From Drosophila miranda (lineage: Eukaryota; Arthropoda; Insecta; Diptera; Drosophilidae): a stretch of DNA of 64,000 nt. Positions 22,652-35,538 of the stretch are shown in pieces. Positions within the stretch are counted from its first letter, which is position 1. Every line of letters begins with the position of its first letter. The translations under genes and the position numbers were made by a program. The DNA lies in assembly GCF_003369915.1 (NCBI RefSeq), contig NW_022881603.1, positions 42,330,624-42,394,623 of the forward strand, read 5' to 3'. The notes beneath the pieces were generated by a model. That model ran no database searches, was not told the origin of the DNA, and worked only from the letters and a program-made list of their open reading frames with translations.

Positions 22652-23637
22652 CGAGCGTAAAGCTGGTCCTTAATGGCGCGGGGTGATTGATGCTAGGGAT
22701 GGATAGACGGAGGCAGTTAACGGAAATATAAAATATGTGATAGGGACTTACGAATTACAGTTGAACATTTTGTCGCTATTCGATGTCGCAGGTGAACCTA
22801 AGTCACTTCCGTTCAACAAAAAAAATGGACAGGGAGTTTGCGACGGACACATTGCCTGGTGGACTGTGATATCGAATAAATCTGTGATGGAATGTGATAT
22901 TGGAATAAGTTAGAGTAAGTCATGTAGGTAAATGTTCATTGTAGTTTCGCACCTGCTTGTTTAAAACAAAGCAGCTTTCGTGTTTTTGAACCTGTTGTCT
23001 GTCTGCCGAGAGGTGGTGAGGAGTAGGTGGCCCGGGAGTCGTAAAGACAACCCGCGATGCATCTGATGTCATGGCAGATCGGTATGATGGATGACAGGAA
23101 CAAATCACAAGCAAAGTGAGCTCATGCACCGTGAGGCTTCTCGTTTATCGGCCATCGCTTAGAGTAGATGACAGGCCACACAAAGGTGGTGTTCGTAATT
23201 GTAGGATATCCGTAGGGCGACTGTCAAGTGGAGCGCAGAAACTGGAGCGGTTACTGGTCCCGGCTAGTCACGTGTCCACCTCTTAATGAATCTTGTAAGA
23301 AGAAGAAGAACTGTTAGGCATTTTTGTTGTTAGGTTTTGTGTTGTGTTGAATGTGTTTGAAGTTTGAGTGTCTTAGGTGTCGATCGAATATACATGTATG
23401 TTATTATTTATTTATTTATTCAAATATTTAATTGCATATATCTCGTTAACGGCGCTAGTTGGCGCAATATTTATATCGGTATTTATTTATTTATTTATCG
23501 GAGTATTTATTGGTCCGAAGCGTGGTGTTATTTATTCTTACTAGTTATTTCTTTGGGTATTTATTTCTTTATTTATATATATTATCTTAGTTTAGGAGTT
23601 TCCCTTTTTTTTTTAATATTGGTGTTGCTCGGTGCAG

Positions 23638-25205
23638 ATGCCACAAGAAGGGGGTAGTCGACAGTATCATACGCGATCACGCGTAAACAAAACAGTGGAC
23701 CAGATAGGAGAAGTGTCAGGGGCGATGTTTGATCAAGATCGGGAGGAACTTGGAGCTGTGGGTGGGTTGCCAAGAACACCGGTCCAGGCCAGGTCAGAAG
23801 AATGGCCAATGTCCGATCCTACACCCACGCTTGCTTCCGAACTGGCATCAGCAGTCAACGTATCGTTGGCGCAGGCTCATGCGACACACAGGGCAGCGAA
23901 CACTGACTCGATTAGTCGGGTGTTGCAGGAGGAGTTGCGTAAGGGGTTTATCGAGATGATGCACCAACTCAACGAGGTACTCCAGCCGGTTAGACAGCTG
24001 CAGCAGCAGAAGGAACCGCGGCGGGAGGAGGTTCACCACGAGCAGGAGTATCGAGGAGCAATCCCGAAAAGGAAGCCGTCTAGCACGACTGATGCGCCGA
24101 TTCCCCCACCAAAACCATTTTTGGCTCGCTCGGGGCGAGGTGGTATTGGTCCGGAACCGTCTTCAGGAGTAGGACCGACCGCATCCAGTGAGCAGCATCA
24201 ACGGGGTGGGCATCAAGCGCGAAATTGGCGAAACCCGATAGCACTCAGACACTCGGGTCAGGGTCGTGGCGAGGGTACGAGAGCTGGTGGGATTCCTCGA
24301 GAAGATCCGCATCCAAATCCCCCGGGTTATACACCTTGGCCACGGTGGGGCCGAGTCGAAAAATGGGACGTGACGTTCGACGGAGACAGCAACAAAATGA
24401 CAGTCGAGGATTTTGTGTTCCGAATTGAATTCCTACAAGCCCAATGCCGCTGTCCGTGGGATGAAGTTCTAAAGGGATTTCATCACCTGGTTACAGGAAA
24501 CGCGCGGGAATGGTACTGGCAGTACATCCGTGATCATGGCGGTGGTGTTTGGCAGGAACTAAGGGGCGACTTAATTGCTCGTTTCCGAGGCACGGCGTCC
24601 GAGTTCGACCGCATGAGAGAACTGCGAGAAAGAATGCAGTGGTCAAACGAGAGTGTGGAAGCCTTTTTACATGTCATGAGAAAGCTCGCGTCGAGGTCGG
24701 AGATGCCACCACCTGAAAAGGAGATGGTAAAAATCGTCAAAAAGGCACTCACAGATGAGATGAGATAGCGAGTTTCGTCTACGGATTACGGGTTTATTCC
24801 TTAAACCAACTGCGGGATGAGTGCGTGGAAATAGAGGCACATCTGAAGAGGAAGGCTCGATCTTCGTGGCGAGGAGCACCCAAAGCCACAAACTATGGTC
24901 GCGGGGCGAATGCGAACGTCAGCGAGGTCGCGCAGGATCGGTCGAGTAGCGATGAAGAGGCAGAGGTTATTGAGGAAGCGCAAGTGACACAGCGTGTTCC
25001 ACAGAAGTTGATTTGCTGGAACTGCGGGCAGACCGATCATGGCTTTAGGGACTGTATGGCATCGGAGAGGCGAATTTTCTGCTACCGGTGTGGAAAGCCC
25101 GATGCATATTGTCCAAACTGTCCGAATTGCGCGGGAAACGTGAAGAGGGGTGCGATCCAAGCAGGCGAATCACGCTCACAGAAGGGGCCTGCGCAGAGAA
25201 AGTAG
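23638..25205 (+). pseudogene. gag of array copy 2, frameshifted by a 5-base duplication
   Basis: Identical in layout to the open gag of copy 3 until about 24760, where gatga is repeated and shifts the frame to a stop at 24766-24768. The remaining part with the CCHC knuckles continues in another frame to 25205. This lesion is private to copy 2, so it arose after the array formed. Confidence 0.85.
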
Positions 25206-25311
25206 AAGAAAATAAAAATGAATTAGACAGACGTAAATTGCATGCTATGTTAAGGAACTTATCATATGAAGAGCGCTTAAGAAATTATTTAGAAACCAGA
25301 AATAGAATATT

Positions 25312-27830
25312 TTGCGAGCACTGTCGGTGCGGGTGAGAAAGGCGAGAACCCGGTTTAAGCAAAGGCGAGCTATGAGGAGGCAGGTGATTGCTTCAGTAAA
25401 GCGTTGTTGCAAGAAAGACCCGAGAGTTTTCGCAGAAATCTCTATAATGGGCGAGTCCGTGCGAGGCCTGTTGGATTCAGGCGCAACACACAGGATGCTA
25501 GGGTGTAATGGTCAGGAATTCCTGGAGAAGCTGGGCGTGGAGTCTCGTCGATATTCTTCTATAGTGAAGGTAGCGAATGGGGAAGATCGCGCAATCGTTG
25601 GCCGAGTAGAATTACCGGTGAAATACAAAGGAGATGTAAAAAGATTAACGTTTTTCGTATTCCCTTTCTTGGAGCAGGAAATTTACTTGGTGGTAGACTT
25701 TTGGCGGGTATTCTCATTGGCTCCTGAGGTGATGGGAGAAGGTCCAGTAGGGGCATCTCACAGATTAGTGGAAGAAGTGCTGGCTGATCAAGTCGCTCAC
25801 TATGTGGAAGGCCCGGAGAAGGAGATAGTGCAGGAAGAATGGGAGTTGTCAGAAGAGCAAAGGGCAGCCTTGGATCAGGTGAAGGCAGAGTTTCTGACTT
25901 TCGAAGCCGTAGGCCTGGGGAGGACGTCGAGAGAGACTCACAAAATTCAGTTGGTGGAGAAGGCCGAGCCTGAAGATGGATCCGGATCGTGTGTCGGCCA
26001 TTTTGCGCATTCCCGAGCCGCGATCTGTTCGAGAATTGCGTAGTTTCCTGGCAACTGCGGGCTGTTACCGGCGCTTTATGAAAAACTATGCTGAGATGGC
26101 CGGTCCGCTCACAGACGCCCTGAAAAAGTCGGGAAATGGAAAGTTTAAATTGACGGGGGAGGCAAAACGAGCCATGGGGGAGCTAAAAGCTGCACTCACC
26201 TCGGCACCAGTCCTGGTACACGCGGATTTCAAGCGGCACTTCTACATACAGTGCGACGCCTCACATTATGGGGTAGGAGCCGTACTCTTCCAACGGGATG
26301 ACGAGCAGAACGAGAGGCCCATAGCGTTTTTCTCTGCCAAACTGAATTGCCACCAAAAAAACTACTCGGTGACAGAGAAGGAGTGTCTGGCAGCCCTTAT
26401 GGCGATCCTTAAGTTCCGTCCGTACGTAGAGCTTATGCCGTTTACAGTCATAACTGACCACGCCAGTCTCAAATGGCTCATGACCATGAGGAACCTGGAT
26501 GGTCGCTTACCTCGTTGGACCCTTCAACTGCAAGCCTTCGATTTCGGCATAGAACACCGGAAAGGAGCGGACAATGTAGTGGCAGATACATTGTCGCGCA
26601 GTATTGAAGAGCTGGAAGTGGATCCGAGTAGTATCCTGGGTTTTGAAACGGTGGAGTTTGAATCTGGAGAATATAAGGAGTTAAGGAAGGAAATAATAGA
26701 GAACCAAGACCGCTTACCTGATCTTGGATGATCAACTGGAGGGCGCCGTCTGGAAATTGTGGGTTCCGAGTTCGCTGACGGCCGCGTTGACAGACAAAGC
26801 ACATTCGGAAGAGAAGACAGCGCACGGAGAAATCGCAAAAACCTTGCACTTATTGCGTAGGCAGTTTTACTGGCCGAACATGGCGATAGAGGTGCGGGAT
26901 TATATCCGACGGTGCACCGTGTGCAAGGAGTCGAAAGCGCCGAATTATCGGATGCAGGTCGGGATGGGGCAAGAAGTGGTCACTGAGCGCCCGTTCCAAA
27001 AACTTTATATTGATTTTTTGGGCAAATATCCGCGGTCAAAGAACGGTCAGGCGTGGATATTTATTGTAGTTCACTAGTTCTCTAAGTTCACATTCCTAAA
27101 GACCATGACCAAGGCCACAGAAAAGGAAGTTGTAAGATTCCTCCTTCACGTGGTGTTTTACAAGTTTGGAGTGCCGGAGATGATTCACTCGGACAATGGG
27201 GCTCAGTTCGTCTCGAAAACTTTTAAGGAGATGACCGATGCATTCGGAGTCACTCATATGAGGACGCCAGTGTATTCTCCGCAGAGTAACGCAGCCGAAC
27301 GCGTGAATCGCACAGTACTCAGCGCGATTCGGGCTTATCTGGAAGACGATCACCGGGACTGGGATGTGCATCTGCCGGAGATAGAACTGGCTATTAGGAA
27401 CTCGGTTCACGAGGCGACAGGCGTAACACCATTCTTCGCAGTCTTCGGGCAGCAAATGTATTTGCATGGGTCATGCTACAAGCTGGCAAAGCGACTGCGG
27501 TCAATCGGCGAGCATGACATATCGCTGCTGGAGGGTCAGGACAAGCGACAACTCATCCAAGAGAGGAGTCGCGCTAGTTTACATCAGGCATACGAGCGTA
27601 GTAGGGTAAGGTACAACCAGCGAGCTCGGGTGTTTTACGCGAGGCCGGGACAAGAGGTATTCCGCCGAAATTTTGTCTTTAGTGACTTCGGAAAAGGCAT
27701 TAATGCCAAGTTCGCGCGCAATTTCATCCGATGCCGGGTAGTGAAGCCAGTAGGAGAGAACGCGTATGCTCTGGAGGACCTTAACGGCCGTCCCATAGGA
27801 GTGTACCACGCCAAAGACCTGAGAATGTAG
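25312..27830 (+). pseudogene. pol of array copy 2, RT core deleted
   Basis: Protease, RNase H and integrase as in copy 1, with the same RT-core deletion junction (about 25966-25976), the same frame break near 26730 and the same integrase TAG (27075-27077). Only a few substitutions distinguish it from copies 1 and 3, for example near 27700-27722. Confidence 0.88.
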
Positions 27831-27970
27831 TGAGGTGTGGGTTTGGCCTACGTTGGGCGCGGCAGAAGAATGCAGGGCACGCCGGCGTGTGCTCAATAGT
27901 GTTCCGGAATCCGGTGGGCATGCCCACGCGTATGTTGTCCATCCTGGGACTGACGACATACTCGTGGTGG

Positions 27971-28504
27971 TGTTCCAGTCCCACCTGAACGATAGGTGGC
28001 CATGGCTGAAGGCGACGCGCTATCTAGCGGAAGTCCAGGGAGGCTCGATGGTGTATGGGGACATCGGGGGAGCTGGAGCCGTACTGGGGATATAAGAAAG
28101 AGAATAGGATTAGTTATATGTAGTAGTAAAGGGAAAAAGGGATAAATAGGAGTGAAAATATTAGAAAACGTGGATTGGATTATGGAAATCGTGGCGCGTG
28201 GACGGAAGAGTAACGTCGAAATTTGAAATTTTGTGCTTAAAACAGAAAGTTTGAAGTGAGTACAGGAAAAAGCGGGCGAGAAATAGGTTGTAATGCAGAA
28301 AATTTTACTCACAGCCGGCAAGGAATATAGCCACCAGAACCGGGCCAGAAGGTTTCCTGGAGAGGAACACTGGAGTTCGAGAAAGTCGACTGCGGAGAAG
28401 AAGACTGTCCAACGTGAACCTGAGTGAGTTCGTTCCAGTTGCGCGTGTGTGAGCCAAGTAGCGCAGGACGTGTGAAGGGGGAGGGTGAAAGAGGACGATC
28501 GTTG
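27971..28504 (+). repeat. LTR3, long type, truncated at duplication breakpoint
   Basis: Matches LTR5 (35539-36391) including the long-type-only segment (ggaacactggagttcgag onwards), then stops at gatcgttgcat and continues directly as DINE-1 (ctgcgtttttag). LTR5 continues at that point with cgccttcc. The join shows one or two bases of microhomology at most. Confidence 0.8.
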
Positions 28505-28875
28505 CATCTGCGTTTTTAGTTTTCTCGTATCGTCGAAATTGTGGATGCCACAGATTTTCGCCCTTTGTGTGGGCGGAAGTGGGCGGGGCAAAGTTTTGAA
28601 ATATTCTTGTAGCAGTGACATATCACAGAAGTCTGGATCCAAAACATCGTTGCTCTCGCTTTATATATAGTCTTTGAGCACTAGGCGCTGAAGGGGACGG
28701 ACAGACGGACTGACAGACGGACAGACAGACATGGCTCAATCGACTCGGCTATTGATGCTGATCAAGAATATATATACTTTATGGGGTCGGAAACGATTCT
28801 TTTTGGACGTTACACACATCCATTTTTACCACAAATCTAATATACCCCAATACTCATTTTGAGTATCGGGTATAA
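28505..28875 (+). mobile_element. DINE-1 3' fragment, copy D4 (duplicate of D3 tail)
   Basis: Matches D3 from about 14967 to 15338 at a constant offset of 13,537 bases with few substitutions. The 5' two thirds are absent because the duplication breakpoint falls inside the element. Confidence 0.85.
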
Positions 28876-28900
28876 AAATTGGCTCATTCCTGGAACTTAC

Positions 28901-29265
28901 ATTCTGCGGCAGTCTCCTTTTTTTCACTTTTGCCAGGAACTTCTTCCTCGTCTGAATCGATGCTAGACTGTATGGCTGTATGACATAGTTTCTTCTCCTG
29001 GCTCAGCTGTGTCTGAAAATCATAATTATTAATACATACTATATGCACTATAAAATGTACTTTTTACTTGTTTCAGCTTTTGTTTGTTGGCCGCAAGCCT
29101 AGTGTCGTATTTTCGGATAATTCCATGTAGTTTTTCAATGTACTGGTATAATTGCCGCTGATCGCAGGCCTCTACATCCTGCATGCTCTTCAACTGTATA
29201 AAATCATGCTCTGAAGCAGCTTCACTAGAATCTTCCCCGGCCGCTGCCTCCGCCGCCTCAGACAT
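28901..29265 (-). pseudogene. AGGF1: Duplicate of AGGF1 exons 1-2
   Basis: Exon 1 copy 29068-29265 and exon 2 copy 28901-29012 are nearly identical to 15364-15728, with start codon, coiled coil and splice sites kept. The only differences I note are two bases in the intron just after the donor (near 29057). There are no downstream exons: transcription from here runs into the truncated DINE-1 and then antisense through LTR copy 2. At best it would yield a truncated coiled-coil peptide or spliced fusions to retroelement sequence. Confidence 0.88.
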
Positions 29266-29555
29266 TTTCTGTTTTTATAATTTTTTTTGAGTGCTTCGCC
29301 TGATGAAGGTGTAAATTGCCAGGACAGAGAAGTATTCGATTTTGGTGCACTTGATATAACAAGTTATAACAAAATAAAACATAAATTTCGTCGATGAAGT
29401 CAAAATATACGGTCTGACTCAAAGAAATATACCAAAATATACCGTTCCATTTTTAAAATATACCGTAAATATATATATCTACATTCTATATACATATTCC
29501 TCGCTTTTGATATTCCATCGAATATTACTAGCTAGCCCCACATAATTTGATCCAA
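29266..29555 (-). promoter_or_regulatory. Duplicate of AGGF1 promoter region
   Basis: Same sequence as 15729-16018, including the tandem GGTATATTTT-type boxes and gtcagaccgtatatttt. It points leftward, towards array copies 2 and 1, which lie in the opposite orientation. Confidence 0.5.
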
Positions 29556-30228
29556 TGTTCCAGTTCCACCTGAACGATAGGTGGCCAGGGCTGAGGGCGA
29601 CGCGCCATCTAGTGGAAGTCCAGAAGGCTCGATGGTGTATGGTGACATCGGGGGGAGCTGGAGCCGTACTGGGGATATAAGAAAGAGAATAGGATTAGTT
29701 ATATGTAGTAGTAAAGGGAAAAAGGGATAAATAGGAGTGAAAATATTAGAAAACGTGGATTGGATTATGGAAATCGTGGCGCGTGGACGGAAGAGTAACG
29801 TCGAAATTTGAAATTTTGTGCTTAAAACAGAAAGTTTGAAGTGAGTACAGGAAAAAGCGGGCGAGAAAATAGGTTGTAATGCAGAAAATTTTACTCACAG
29901 CCGGCAAGGAATATAGCCACCAGAACCGGGCCAGAAGGTTTCCTGGAGTCCTCTCCAGAAACCCCGAAACCCTATTCACACACACACACGCGCACACGTA
30001 TACACGGACCTATATAAATTAAGGGCTGACCGGCCACGGCCAGCGATCGCCCGCGTCGTTTGAACTTAAAGGAAAAAAAAACATAATCCGCACTCCAAAC
30101 ACCGTTCCACATTAAATGTTATTTTGTTCTGTGTGTGGTCCTTTATTTAGTATTTAGTATTAGCTTAAACCGTTTAACGTAAAATCTTGGCCATTGAACT
30201 AAATATGTAAAAACACCAACACCTTTCA
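29556..30228 (+). repeat. LTR4, short type
   Basis: 673 bases, at offset 13,537 from LTR1, with the same left flank (gatccaa) and the same short fold-back junction. It differs from LTR1 by only a few bases, so it is a duplicate rather than an independent insertion. Confidence 0.8.
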
Positions 30229-31210
30229 CGAGCGTAAAGCTGGTCCTTAATGGCGCGGGGTGATTGATGCTAGGGATGGATAGACGGAGGCAGTTAACGG
30301 AAATATAAAATATGTGATAGGGACTTACGAATTACAGTTGAACATTTTGTCGCTATTCGATGTCGCAGGTGAACCTAAGTCACTGCCGTTCAACAAAAAA
30401 AATGGACAGGGAGTTTGCGACGGACACATTGCCTGGTGGACTGTGATATCGAATAAATCTGTGATGGAATGTGATATTGGAATAAGTTAGAGTAAGTCAT
30501 GTAGGTAAATGTTCATTGTAGTTTCGCACCTGCTTGTTTAAAACAAAGCAGCTTTCGTGTTTTTGAACCTGTTGTCTGTCTGCCGAGAGGTGGTGAGGAG
30601 TAGGTGGCCCGGGAGTCGTAAAGACAACCCGCGATGCATCTGATCTCATGGCAGATCGTTGTGATGGATGACAGGAACAAATCACAAGCAAAGTGAGCTC
30701 ATGCACCGTGAGGCTTCTCGTTTATCGGCCATCGCTTAGAGTAGATGACAGGCCACAGGTGGTGTTCGTAATTGTAGGATATCCGTAGGGCGACTGTCAA
30801 GTGGAGCGCAGAAACTGGAGCGGTTACTGGTCCCGGCTAGTCACGTGTCCACCTCTTAATGAATCTTGTAAGAAGAAGAAGAACTGTTAGGCATTTTTGT
30901 TGTTAGGTTTTGTGTTGTGTTGAATGTGTTTGAAGTTTGAGTGTCTTAGGTGTCGATCGAATATACATGTATGTTATTATTTATTTATTTATTCAAATAT
31001 TTAATTGCATATATCTCGTTAACGGCGCTAGTTGGCGCAATATTTATATCGGTATTTATTTATTTATTTATCGGAGTATTTATTGGTCCGAAGCGTGGTG
31101 TTATTTATTCTTACTAGTTATTTCTTTGGGTATTTATTTCTTTATTTATATATATTATCTTAGTTTAGGAGTTTCCCTTTTTTTTTTAATATTGGTGTTG
31201 CTCGGTGCAG

Positions 31211-32773
31211 ATGCCACAAGAAGGGGGTAGTCGACAGTATCATACGCGATCACGCGTAAACAAAACAGTGGACCAGATAGGAGAAGTGTCAGGGGCGATG
31301 TTTGATCAAGATCGGGAGGAACTTGGAGCTGTGGGTGGGTTGCCAAGAACACCGGTCCAGGCCAGGTCAGAAGAATGGCCAATGTCCGATCCTACACCCA
31401 CGCTTGCTTCCGAACTGGCATCAGCAGTCAACGTATCGTTGGCGCAGGCTCATGCGACACACAGGGCAGCGAACACTGACTCGATTAGTCGGGTGTTGCA
31501 GGAGGAGTTGCGTAAGGGGTTTATCGAGATGATGCACCAACTCAACGAGGTACTCCAGCCGGTTAGACAGCTGCAGCAGCAGAAGGAACCGCGGCGGGAG
31601 GAGGTTCACCACGAGCAGGAGTATCGAGGAGCAATCCCGAAAAGGAAGCCATCTAGCACGACTGATGCGCCGATTCCCCCACCAAAACCATTTTTGGCTC
31701 GCTCGGGGCGAGGTGGTATTGGTCCGGAACCGTCTTCAGGAGTAGGACCGACCGCATCCAGTGAGCAGCATCAACGGGGTGGGCATCAAGCGCGAAATTG
31801 GCGAAACCCGATAGCACTCAGACACTCGGGTCAGGGTCGTGGCGAGGGTACGAGAGCTGGTGGGATTCCTCGAGAAGATCCGCATCCAAATCCCCCGGGT
31901 TATACACCTTGGCCACGGTGGGGCCGAGTCGAAAAATGGGACGTGACGTTCGACGGAGACAGCAACAAAATGACAGTCGAGGATTTTGTGTTCCGAATTG
32001 AATTCCTACAAGCCCAATGCCGCTGTCCGTGGGATGAAGTTCTAAAGGGATTTCATCACCTGGTTACAGGAAACGCGCGGGAATGGTACTGGCAGTACAT
32101 CCGTGATCATGGCGGTGGTGTTTGGCAGGAACTAAGGGGCGACTTAATTGCTCGTTTCCGAGGCACGGCGTCCGAGTTCGACCGCATGAGAGAACTGCGA
32201 GAAAGAATGCAGTGGTCAAACGAGAGTGTGGAAGACTTTTTACATGTCATGAGAAAGCTCGCGTCGAGGTCGGAGATGCCACCACCTGAAAAGGAGATGG
32301 TAAAAACCGTCAAAAAGGCACTCACAGATGAGATAGCGAGTTTCGTCTACGGATTACGGGTTTATTCCTTAAACCAACTGCGGGATGAGTGCGTGGAAAT
32401 AGAGGCACATCTGAAGAGGAAGGCTCGATCTTCGTGGCGAGGAGCACCCAAAGCCACAAACTATGGTCGCGGGGCGAATGCGAACGTCAGCGAGGTCGCG
32501 CAGGATCGGTCGAGTAGCGATGAAGAGGCAGAGGTTATTGAGGAAGCGCAAGTGACACAGCGTGTTCCACAGAAGTTGATTTGCTGGAACTGCGGGCAGA
32601 CCGATCATGGCTTTAGGGACTGTATGGCATCGGAGAGGCGAATTTTCTGCTACCGGTGTGGAAAGCCCGATGCATATTGTCCAACCTGTCCGAATTGCGC
32701 GGGAAACGTGAAGAGGGGTGCGATCCAAGCAGGCGAATCACGCTCACAGAAGGGGCCTGCGCAGAGAAAGTAG
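31211..32773 (+). CDS. Gag of array copy 3, intact 520 codons
   Basis: The ATG at 31211 follows ggtgcag. The product has a Gln/Pro-rich N-terminal half, a retrotransposon Gag core (KWDVTFDGDSNKMTVEDFVF ... VWQELRGDLIARFRG ... WSNESVEDFLHVMRKLASR) and two C-terminal zinc knuckles (CWNCGQTDHGFRDC and CYRCGKPDAYC). Gag packages element RNA into particles. Pol starts in another frame about 105 bases further on, after a spacer that is open in a shifted frame, which suggests frameshifting in the parent element. It is the only complete protein of the array. Confidence 0.88.
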   Translation: MPQEGGSRQYHTRSRVNKTVDQIGEVSGAMFDQDREELGAVGGLPRTPVQARSEEWPMSDPTPTLASELASAVNVSLAQAHATHRAANTDSISRVLQEELRKGFIEMMHQLNEVLQPVRQLQQQKEPRREEVHHEQEYRGAIPKRKPSSTTDAPIPPPKPFLARSGRGGIGPEPSSGVGPTASSEQHQRGGHQARNWRNPIALRHSGQGRGEGTRAGGIPREDPHPNPPGYTPWPRWGRVEKWDVTFDGDSNKMTVEDFVFRIEFLQAQCRCPWDEVLKGFHHLVTGNAREWYWQYIRDHGGGVWQELRGDLIARFRGTASEFDRMRELRERMQWSNESVEDFLHVMRKLASRSEMPPPEKEMVKTVKKALTDEIASFVYGLRVYSLNQLRDECVEIEAHLKRKARSSWRGAPKATNYGRGANANVSEVAQDRSSSDEEAEVIEEAQVTQRVPQKLICWNCGQTDHGFRDCMASERRIFCYRCGKPDAYCPTCPNCAGNVKRGAIQAGESRSQKGPAQRK

Positions 32774-32879
32774 AAGAAAATAAAAATGAATTAGACAGAC
32801 GTAAATTGCATGCTAGGTTAAGGAACTTATCATATGAAGAGCGCTTAAGAAATTATTTAGAAACCAGAAATAGAATATT

Positions 32880-35398
32880 TTGCGAGCACTGTCGGTGCGG
32901 GTGAGAAAGGCGAGAACCCGGTTTAAGCAAAGGCGAGCTATGAGGAGGCAGGTGATTGCTTCAGTAAAGCGTTGTTGCAAGAAAGACCCGAGAGTTTTCG
33001 CAGAAATCTCTATAATGGGCGAGTCCGTGCGAGGCCTGTTGGATTCAGGCGCAACACACAGGATGCTAGGGTGTAATGGTCAGGAATTCCTGGAGAAGCT
33101 GGGCGTGGAGTCTCGTCGATATTCTTCTATAGTGAAGGTAGCGAATGGGGAAGATCGCGCAATCGTTGGCCGAGTAGAATTACCGGTGAAATACAAAGGA
33201 GATGTAAAAAGATTAACGTTTTTCGTATTCCCTTTCTTGGAGCAGGAAATTTACTTGGTGGTAGACTTTTGGCGGGTATTCTCATTGGCTCCTGAGGTGA
33301 TGGGAGAAGGTCCAGTAGGGGCATCTCACAGATTAGTGGAAGAAGTGCTGGCTGATCAAGTCGCTCACTATGTGGAAGGCCCGGAGAAGGAGATAGTGCA
33401 GGAAGAATGGGAGTTGTCAGAAGAGCAAAGGGCAGCCTTGGATCAGGTGAAGGCAGAGTTTCTGACTTTCGAAGCCGTAGGCCTGGGGAGGACGTCGAGA
33501 GAGACTCACAAAATTCAGTTGGTGGAGAAGGCCGAGCCTGAAGATGGATCCGGATCGTGTGTCGGCCATTTTGCGCATTCCCGAGCCGCGATCTGTTCGA
33601 GAATTGCGTAGTTTCCTGGCAACTGCGGGCTGTTACCGGCGCTTTATGAAAAACTATGCTGAGATGGCCGGTCCGCTCACAGACGCCCTGAAAAAGTCGG
33701 GAAATGGAAAGTTTAAATTGACGGGGGAGGCAAAACGAGCCATGGGGGAGCTAAAAGCTGCACTCACCTCGGCACCAGTCCTGGTACACGCGGATTTCAA
33801 GCGGCACTTCTACATACAGTGCGACGCCTCACATTATGGGGTAGGAGCCGTACTCTTCCAACGGGATGACGAGCAGAACGAGAGGCCCATAGCGTTTTTC
33901 TCTGCCAAACTGAATTGCCACCAAAAAAACTACTCGGTGACAGAGAAGGAGTGTCTGGCAGCCCTTATGGCGATCCTTAAGTTCCGTCCGTACGTAGAGC
34001 TTATGCCGTTTACAGTCATAACTGACCACGCCAGTCTCAAATGGCTCATGACCATGAGGAACCTGGATGGTCGCTTACCTCGTTGGACCCTTCAACTGCA
34101 AGCCTTCGATTTCGGCATAGAACACCGGAAAGGAGCGGACAATGTAGTGGCAGATACATTGTCGCGCAGTATTGAAGAGCTGGAAGTGGATCCGAGTAGT
34201 ATCCTGGGTTTTGAAACGGTGGAGTTTGAATCTGGAGAATATAAGGAGTTAAGGAAGGAAATAATAGAGAACCAAGACCGCTTACCTGATCTTGGATGAT
34301 CAACTGGAGGGCGCCGTCTGGAAATTGTGGGTTCCGAGTTCGCTGACGGCCGCGTTGACAGACAAAGCACATTCGGAAGAGAAGACAGCGCACGGAGAAA
34401 TCGCAAAAACCTTGCACTTATTGCGTAGGCAGTTTTACTGGCCGAACATGGCGATAGAGGTGCGGGATTATATCCGACGGTGCACCGTGTGCAAGGAGTC
34501 GAAAGCGCCGAATTATCGGATGCAGGTCGGGATGGGGCAAGAAGTGGTCACTGAGCGCCCGTTCCAAAAACTTTATATTGATTTTTTGGGCAAATATCCG
34601 CGGTCAAAGAACGGTCAGGCGTGGATATTTATTGTAGTTCACTAGTTCTCTAAGTTCACATTCCTAAAGACCATGACCAAGGCCACAGAAAAGGAAGTTG
34701 TAAGATTCCTCCTTCACGTGGTGTTTTACAAGTTTGGAGTGCCGGAGATGATTCACTCGGACAATGGGGCTCAGTTCGTCTCGAAAACTTTTAAGGAGAT
34801 GACCGATGCATTCGGAGTCACTCATATGAGGACGCCAGTGTATTCTCCGCAGAGTAACGCAGCCGAACGCGTGAATCGCACAGTACTCAGCGCGATTCGG
34901 GCTTATCTGGAAGACGATCACCGGGACTGGGATGTGCATCTGCCGGAGATAGAACTGGCTATTAGGAACTCGGTTCACGAGGCGACAGGCGTAACACCAT
35001 TCTTCGCAGTCTTCGGGCAGCAAATGTATTTGCATGGGTCATGCTACAAGCTGGCAAAGCGACTGCGGTCAATCGGCGAGCATGACATATCGCTGCTGGA
35101 GGGTCAGGACAAGCGACAACTCATCCAAGAGAGGAGTCGCGCTAGTTTACATCAGGCATACGAGCGTAGTAGGGTAAGGTACAACCAGCGAGCTCGGGTG
35201 TTTTACGCGAGGCCGGGACAAGAGGTATTCCGCCGAAATTTTGTCTTTAGTGACTTCGGAAAAGGCTTTAATGCCAAGTTCGCGCGCAAATTCATCCGAT
35301 GCCGGGTAGTGAAGCCAGTAGGAGAGAACGCGTATGCTCTGGAGGACCTTAACGGCCGTCCCATAGGAGTGTACCACGCCAAAGACCTGAGAATGTAG
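32880..35398 (+). pseudogene. pol of array copy 3, RT core deleted
   Basis: Protease (DSGATHRML, about 33045), deletion junction at about 33534-33544, RNase H 33544-34299, integrase zinc finger (HSEEKTAHGEIAKT, CTVCKESKAP) 34292-34645 with TAG at 34643-34645, and integrase core 34673-35398 with D, D and E residues present. Without the RT palm no cDNA can be made by this copy, so it depends on another element or is dead. Confidence 0.88.
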
Positions 35399-35538
35399 TG
35401 AGGTGTGGGTTTGGCCTACGTTGGGCGCGGCAGAAGAATGCAGGGCACGCCGGCGTGTGCTCAATAGTGTTCCGGAATCCGGTGGGCATGCCCACGCGTA
35501 TGTTGTCCATCCTGGGACTGACGACATACTCGTGGTGG

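Larger units (their letters stand above)
21981..28504 (+). mobile_element. Ty3/gypsy-like LTR element, array copy 2 (3' LTR truncated)
   Basis: 5' LTR = LTR2, leader to 23637, gag, pol, and a long-type 3' LTR cut off at about 28504, where it joins the interior of a DINE-1. Pol shares all lesions of copies 1 and 3. Confidence 0.88.
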
